This document shows, in pieces, positions 33,199-35,753 of a stretch of DNA of 35,753 nucleotides (positions are counted from its first letter, which is position 1; each line of letters starts with the position of its first letter). The DNA comes from Mycobacterium sp. 1274756.6 (GTDB lineage: Bacteria > Actinomycetota > Actinomycetes > Mycobacteriales > Mycobacteriaceae). The notes under the pieces were generated by a model. That model was given only the letters and a program-made list of their open reading frames with translations. It ran no database searches and was not told where the DNA came from. The stretch lies in the NCBI RefSeq assembly GCF_001668625.1, contig NZ_LZLJ01000068.1, positions 1 to 35,753 of the forward strand, in the 5' to 3' direction. The translations under genes were made by a program, and so were the position numbers.

Positions 33199-34008
33199 AT
33201 GGACACGGGCGGGCATCCCTACGTCGTCGCCCATCGGGGTGCCTCGTTCCACCGGCCCGAACACACGCTGGCCGCCTACGACCTGGCCCTGCAGGAAGGC
33301 GCCGACGGCGTGGAATGCGACGTGCGGCTGACCCGCGACGGCCATCTGGTCTGCGTGCACGACCGGCGGGTGGACCGCACCTCCAACGGCGTCGGCCCGG
33401 TCAGCACGATGACCCTGGCCCAGTTGCGCGACCTCGACTACGGGACCTGGCACAGCGCCAGCGCCGCGAAGGACGCGGAGGGCATCGGGCACACCGGTCT
33501 GCTGACCTTGGATGCGCTGGTCGGGCTGGTGTTGGACTGGCGCCGGCCGGTCAAGCTGTTCATCGAGACCAAACACCCGGTGCGCTACGGCGCGCAGGTG
33601 GAGAACGCCCTGCTGGCGCTGCTGCATCGGTTCAGCATCGCCACCCCGGCCTCGGCGGGTCACTCCCGTGCGGTGGTGATGTCGTTCTCGGCGTCGGCGT
33701 TGTGGCGGGTCCGGCGGGCCGCGCCGTTGCTCCCGACGGTGTTGTTGGGCAAAGCGTACCGCTACCTCAGCGGCGGCGCCCCGACGACGGTCGGTGCCAC
33801 CGCGATCGGGCCGTCGATCGCCACGCTGCGCAGTCACCCGGAGTTGGTCGACCGGGCCGCCGCTCAGGGCCGCGCCCTGTATTGCTGGACGGTGGATCGC
33901 TTCGACGACGTCCGGTTCTGCCGGGAGGTGGGGGTGGCCTGGCTGGCCACCCACCACCCCGGCCAGGTCAAAGCCTGGCTGCGCGACGGGTTGCCGACCG
34001 GCGGTTAG
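33199..34008 (+). CDS. glpQ1: Glycerophosphodiester phosphodiesterase GlpQ1
   Basis: The 269-residue GDPD-family TIM barrel hydrolyses glycerophosphodiesters to glycerol-3-phosphate and an alcohol. The catalytic signature is complete: His12-Arg13 (VAHRGASFHRPEHT), Glu39 and Asp41 (GVECDVRLT) and His54 (CVHD). IETKHPVRYG supplies a further metal ligand, and YCWTVDRFDD lies near the end. There is no signal peptide, so it is cytosolic. It starts five bases after the DUF4328 gene. Its TAG stop interlocks with the TAA stop of the convergent bfrB gene. Confidence 0.93.
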   Translation: MDTGGHPYVVAHRGASFHRPEHTLAAYDLALQEGADGVECDVRLTRDGHLVCVHDRRVDRTSNGVGPVSTMTLAQLRDLDYGTWHSASAAKDAEGIGHTGLLTLDALVGLVLDWRRPVKLFIETKHPVRYGAQVENALLALLHRFSIATPASAGHSRAVVMSFSASALWRVRRAAPLLPTVLLGKAYRYLSGGAPTTVGATAIGPSIATLRSHPELVDRAAAQGRALYCWTVDRFDDVRFCREVGVAWLATHHPGQVKAWLRDGLPTGG

Positions 34009-34550
34009 AGTCGCCCGCCGGCGGCGCGGGGCGCACCGGATTCGGCCGGGGCCGATCCGACCTCGCGGGCCAGGTAGTTCTCCAGGTCGAACAGGTTGGA
34101 GCCGGCCCGTTCGGCGATCCGCAACAGCGTGCTCATCAGGGCTTCCTCCTCGACCTGCTCCTTGAGGAACCACTGCATGAACTGCTCGCCGAGGTAATCG
34201 CTCTCGTCGCGGGCCGCTGCCGCCAGTCGGGTGACCTGCTCGGTGACGGTGCGCTCGAGCGAGAGGGTCAGTGCCAGCGCGTCGCGCGCGGAGTCGAAGT
34301 GGTTGCGCACGGTGTCGGTGCCGGGGATCTCCACCGGAGCATCGCGGTCGAGCAGATACCGCACCATCATCATCGCGTGGTTGCGCTCTTCCAGCGCCTG
34401 CGCATAGAAGAACTTCGCCAATTGCGGCAGGTCTTCCCCGTCAAAATAAATGGCGACAGCGACATATTGCTGCGACGCCGTGAATTCATGCTGAATCTGT
34501 TCTTGGAGAAGTGCGTGGAATTTCGTTTTGTGAGAATCGTGATCGTTCAT
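34005..34550 (-). CDS. bfrB: Ferritin BfrB
   Basis: The 181-residue non-haem ferritin forms 24-mer iron stores. The ferroxidase ligands Glu22, Glu55, His58 and Glu99 are present (EQIQHEF, EERNHAMM, LERTV), with the M. tuberculosis BfrB numbering. EQFMQWFLKEQ and the C-terminal extension ending SGAPRAAGGRL are also kept. ATG 34550 gives the standard length. The frame continues upstream to 34586 without coding character. Candidate iron-regulator boxes lie 34-71 bases upstream. In M. tuberculosis IdeR activates this gene under iron excess. Confidence 0.96.
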   Translation of the reverse strand: MNDHDSHKTKFHALLQEQIQHEFTASQQYVAVAIYFDGEDLPQLAKFFYAQALEERNHAMMMVRYLLDRDAPVEIPGTDTVRNHFDSARDALALTLSLERTVTEQVTRLAAAARDESDYLGEQFMQWFLKEQVEEEALMSTLLRIAERAGSNLFDLENYLAREVGSAPAESGAPRAAGGRL

Positions 34551-34583
34551 GGTTCCAAGGTTATCGCAGGTCAGCGCCGTTGT

Positions 34584-34621
34584 CATGGAAGGTCTGCCTT
34601 ACTCAGCCAAGGTTTGCCTAA
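34584..34621 (-). promoter_or_regulatory. Candidate tandem IdeR-like boxes upstream of bfrB
   Basis: Read on the minus strand, TTAGGCAAACCTT starts at 34621 and TAAGGCAGACCTT at 34601. They are direct repeats with 11 of 13 bases identical and a 20-base period. Each shares the TTAGG/CCT half-site elements of the IdeR consensus but is imperfect over 19 bases. The position matches the activating IdeR sites described upstream of M. tuberculosis bfrB. Confidence 0.45.
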
Positions 34622-34699
34622 ATAAAGGAAGGCTTGGTTGATCGCATTGTTCGCAGGTGTTTGCGCTATTTTTAGTGCCGCACAAAAGGCCAACAGCGG

Positions 34700-35753
34700 T
34701 CAGGGCTGGCTGTCGAGTACGTCGGCGGGCAGCGGCGAATCGCTGCGCAACGCCTCGAACAGCTGCGCGGCCGCGCCCTGGTCCCAGACCACCACCGCGC
34801 CGGAGTCGCCGACGGTGAACTCGCCGATGGGCACGGTCGCCGTCGCGGTGGCCCCGCGTAGCGCCCAGGCCAGCCGTGCCAGATCCCAGACCCGGTCGCC
34901 GTCGTCGACGGTGAGGGCAGCGACGGCGGCGCGCGGCACCGTGGCCCAGCGCCAGGGGTTGAGCAGCACGGCGGGGCTGGCCGCCCGGTGCAGCAGGGCG
35001 CTGAGAAACATCCGCTGGTCGACCATCCGGTCCAGATCGGCGCGGGGGGTGGCGCGGGTGCGCACGTAGCCGAGCGCTGCCGCCCCGTCGAGTTGCTGGC
35101 AGCCGGCCGGCAGGTCGATCCCGGCCAGCGGGTCGGTCATCGGCTCGGACAGGCACATGGTGACCCCGCCGAGCGCGTCGACCAGTCCCGCGAACCCACC
35201 GAACCCGACCTCGAGGTAGTGCTGCACGCGCAGGCCGGTGGCCTGCTCGACGGTGCGCACCAGCAGCGGCGCGCCGCCCATCGAATAGGCGGCGTTGACC
35301 TTGTCCTCGCCGTAGTCGGGGATCGGGAGGTAGGAGTCGCGCGGGATCGAGACGACGGTGGCGGGCGTTGACGATCCCCACCGCGGCAGGTGGACCAGCA
35401 GGATCGTGTCGGTGCGGCCGTCGCCGAGGTCGCCGCCGGTGGCGAGGCTGCCCTGCTGCTCGGCGGAGAGCTGCTGGCGGCTGTCGGACCCGACCAGCAG
35501 CCAGGTGGTGCCCGATCCGGCCGCCGGACGATCGGGGTAGTCGGTCAGGGCGGCGATGCGGTGCAGCGCGTTGTCGACCCAGATGCCTGCGCCGATGACC
35601 CCGGCAGCGGCCAGCACGGTGAGCACCAGCACCGCGGTGCCCAGCCGCCGGCCCCAGCGGGCTTTGCGCCGCGGTGGGCGGCGGGTGGGTGCCGCCGCGG
35701 GCGGTGGTGCCGGTGCGCGGCGGTGGTCGAGTTGCCGACCGATCGGCCGTGGT
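34700..35753 (-). CDS. LytR-CpsA-Psr (LCP) family protein, N-terminus cut by window edge
   Basis: The frame runs off the right end, so the start is missing. About 350 residues are visible. The first 38 are Pro/Arg-rich and cytoplasmic, followed by one membrane helix (VLVLTVLAAAGVIGAGIWV). The extracytoplasmic LCP domain has VGSDSR, GRTDTILLVHL, VSIPRDSYLPIP, KVNAAYSMGG and the R-x-DLDRMVDQR segment, all phosphate- or metal-contacting motifs. LCP enzymes attach polymers to peptidoglycan, in mycobacteria the arabinogalactan. Which mycobacterial paralogue this is cannot be told. It is in the same direction as bfrB but separated by the bfrB control region. Confidence 0.9.
   Translation of the reverse strand, partial: PRPIGRQLDHRRAPAPPPAAAPTRRPPRRKARWGRRLGTAVLVLTVLAAAGVIGAGIWVDNALHRIAALTDYPDRPAAGSGTTWLLVGSDSRQQLSAEQQGSLATGGDLGDGRTDTILLVHLPRWGSSTPATVVSIPRDSYLPIPDYGEDKVNAAYSMGGAPLLVRTVEQATGLRVQHYLEVGFGGFAGLVDALGGVTMCLSEPMTDPLAGIDLPAGCQQLDGAAALGYVRTRATPRADLDRMVDQRMFLSALLHRAASPAVLLNPWRWATVPRAAVAALTVDDGDRVWDLARLAWALRGATATATVPIGEFTVGDSGAVVVWDQGAAAQLFEALRSDSPLPADVLDSQP

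Overview
The window is very GC-rich actinobacterial DNA, and almost every gene has a close counterpart in Mycobacterium. Diagnostic ones are murT/gatD, ldtA, fusA2, gltBD, ethR/ethA, rraA, the H-NS-like Lys/Ala-rich protein, espR, sodA, glpQ1 and bfrB. Gene content and order match the oriC-proximal part of the M. tuberculosis chromosome (roughly Rv3711-3713, Rv3841-3859 and Rv0116-0120) in rearranged order. The organism is probably a non-tuberculous member of the Mycobacteriaceae. These assignments come from sequences recalled by eye, not from a search.

Layout. 1-2194: the 5' end of a DnaQ-like exonuclease, then the murT-gatD pair, which amidates peptidoglycan glutamate. 2203-9201: a compact operon (YbaB-like protein, lytic-transglycosylase-like protein, EccB, EccC) resembling one end of an ESX-2 type VII secretion locus. 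EccD, EccE, MycP, EccA, PE/PPE and Esx genes are absent from the window. A possible 47-residue ORF lies divergent to it. 9176-12130: two coupled small membrane proteins, a K+/H+ antiporter-type transporter and a divergent TrkA/CeoC-like K+ regulatory protein. 12172-16213: L,D-transpeptidase LdtA, the EF-G paralogue FusA2, a DUF2231 membrane protein and an NTF2/SnoaL-like protein. 16214-22729: a structured leader and the glutamate synthase genes gltB-gltD. 23003-26029: a small ORF, a membrane protein and the divergent ethR/ethA pair.

26071-31500 is a long run of minus-strand genes. In order of transcription they are sodA, a perfect terminator hairpin, a promoter with a yybP-ykoY (Mn2+) riboswitch driving a UPF0016 cation exporter, espR, a basic coiled-coil protein, the YcnI-CopC copper pair, the H-NS-like gene and rraA. 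SodA carries Gln at position 145, where the M. tuberculosis Fe enzyme has His, so it is probably Mn-dependent. It therefore sits beside a Mn-sensing export gene. 31654-35753: a small membrane protein, an intergenic region with a 17-bp palindrome and a cluster of DnaA boxes, a zinc-ribbon DUF4328 membrane protein, glpQ1, ferritin bfrB with candidate iron-regulator boxes, and a truncated LytR-CpsA-Psr protein.

The points most worth a second look are the reduced ESX-like operon, the Mn riboswitch/Mn-SOD neighbourhood, the DnaA-box cluster far from any dnaA gene, and the hairpin immediately before the gltB ribosome binding site. No tRNA, rRNA, CRISPR array or insertion sequence was seen.
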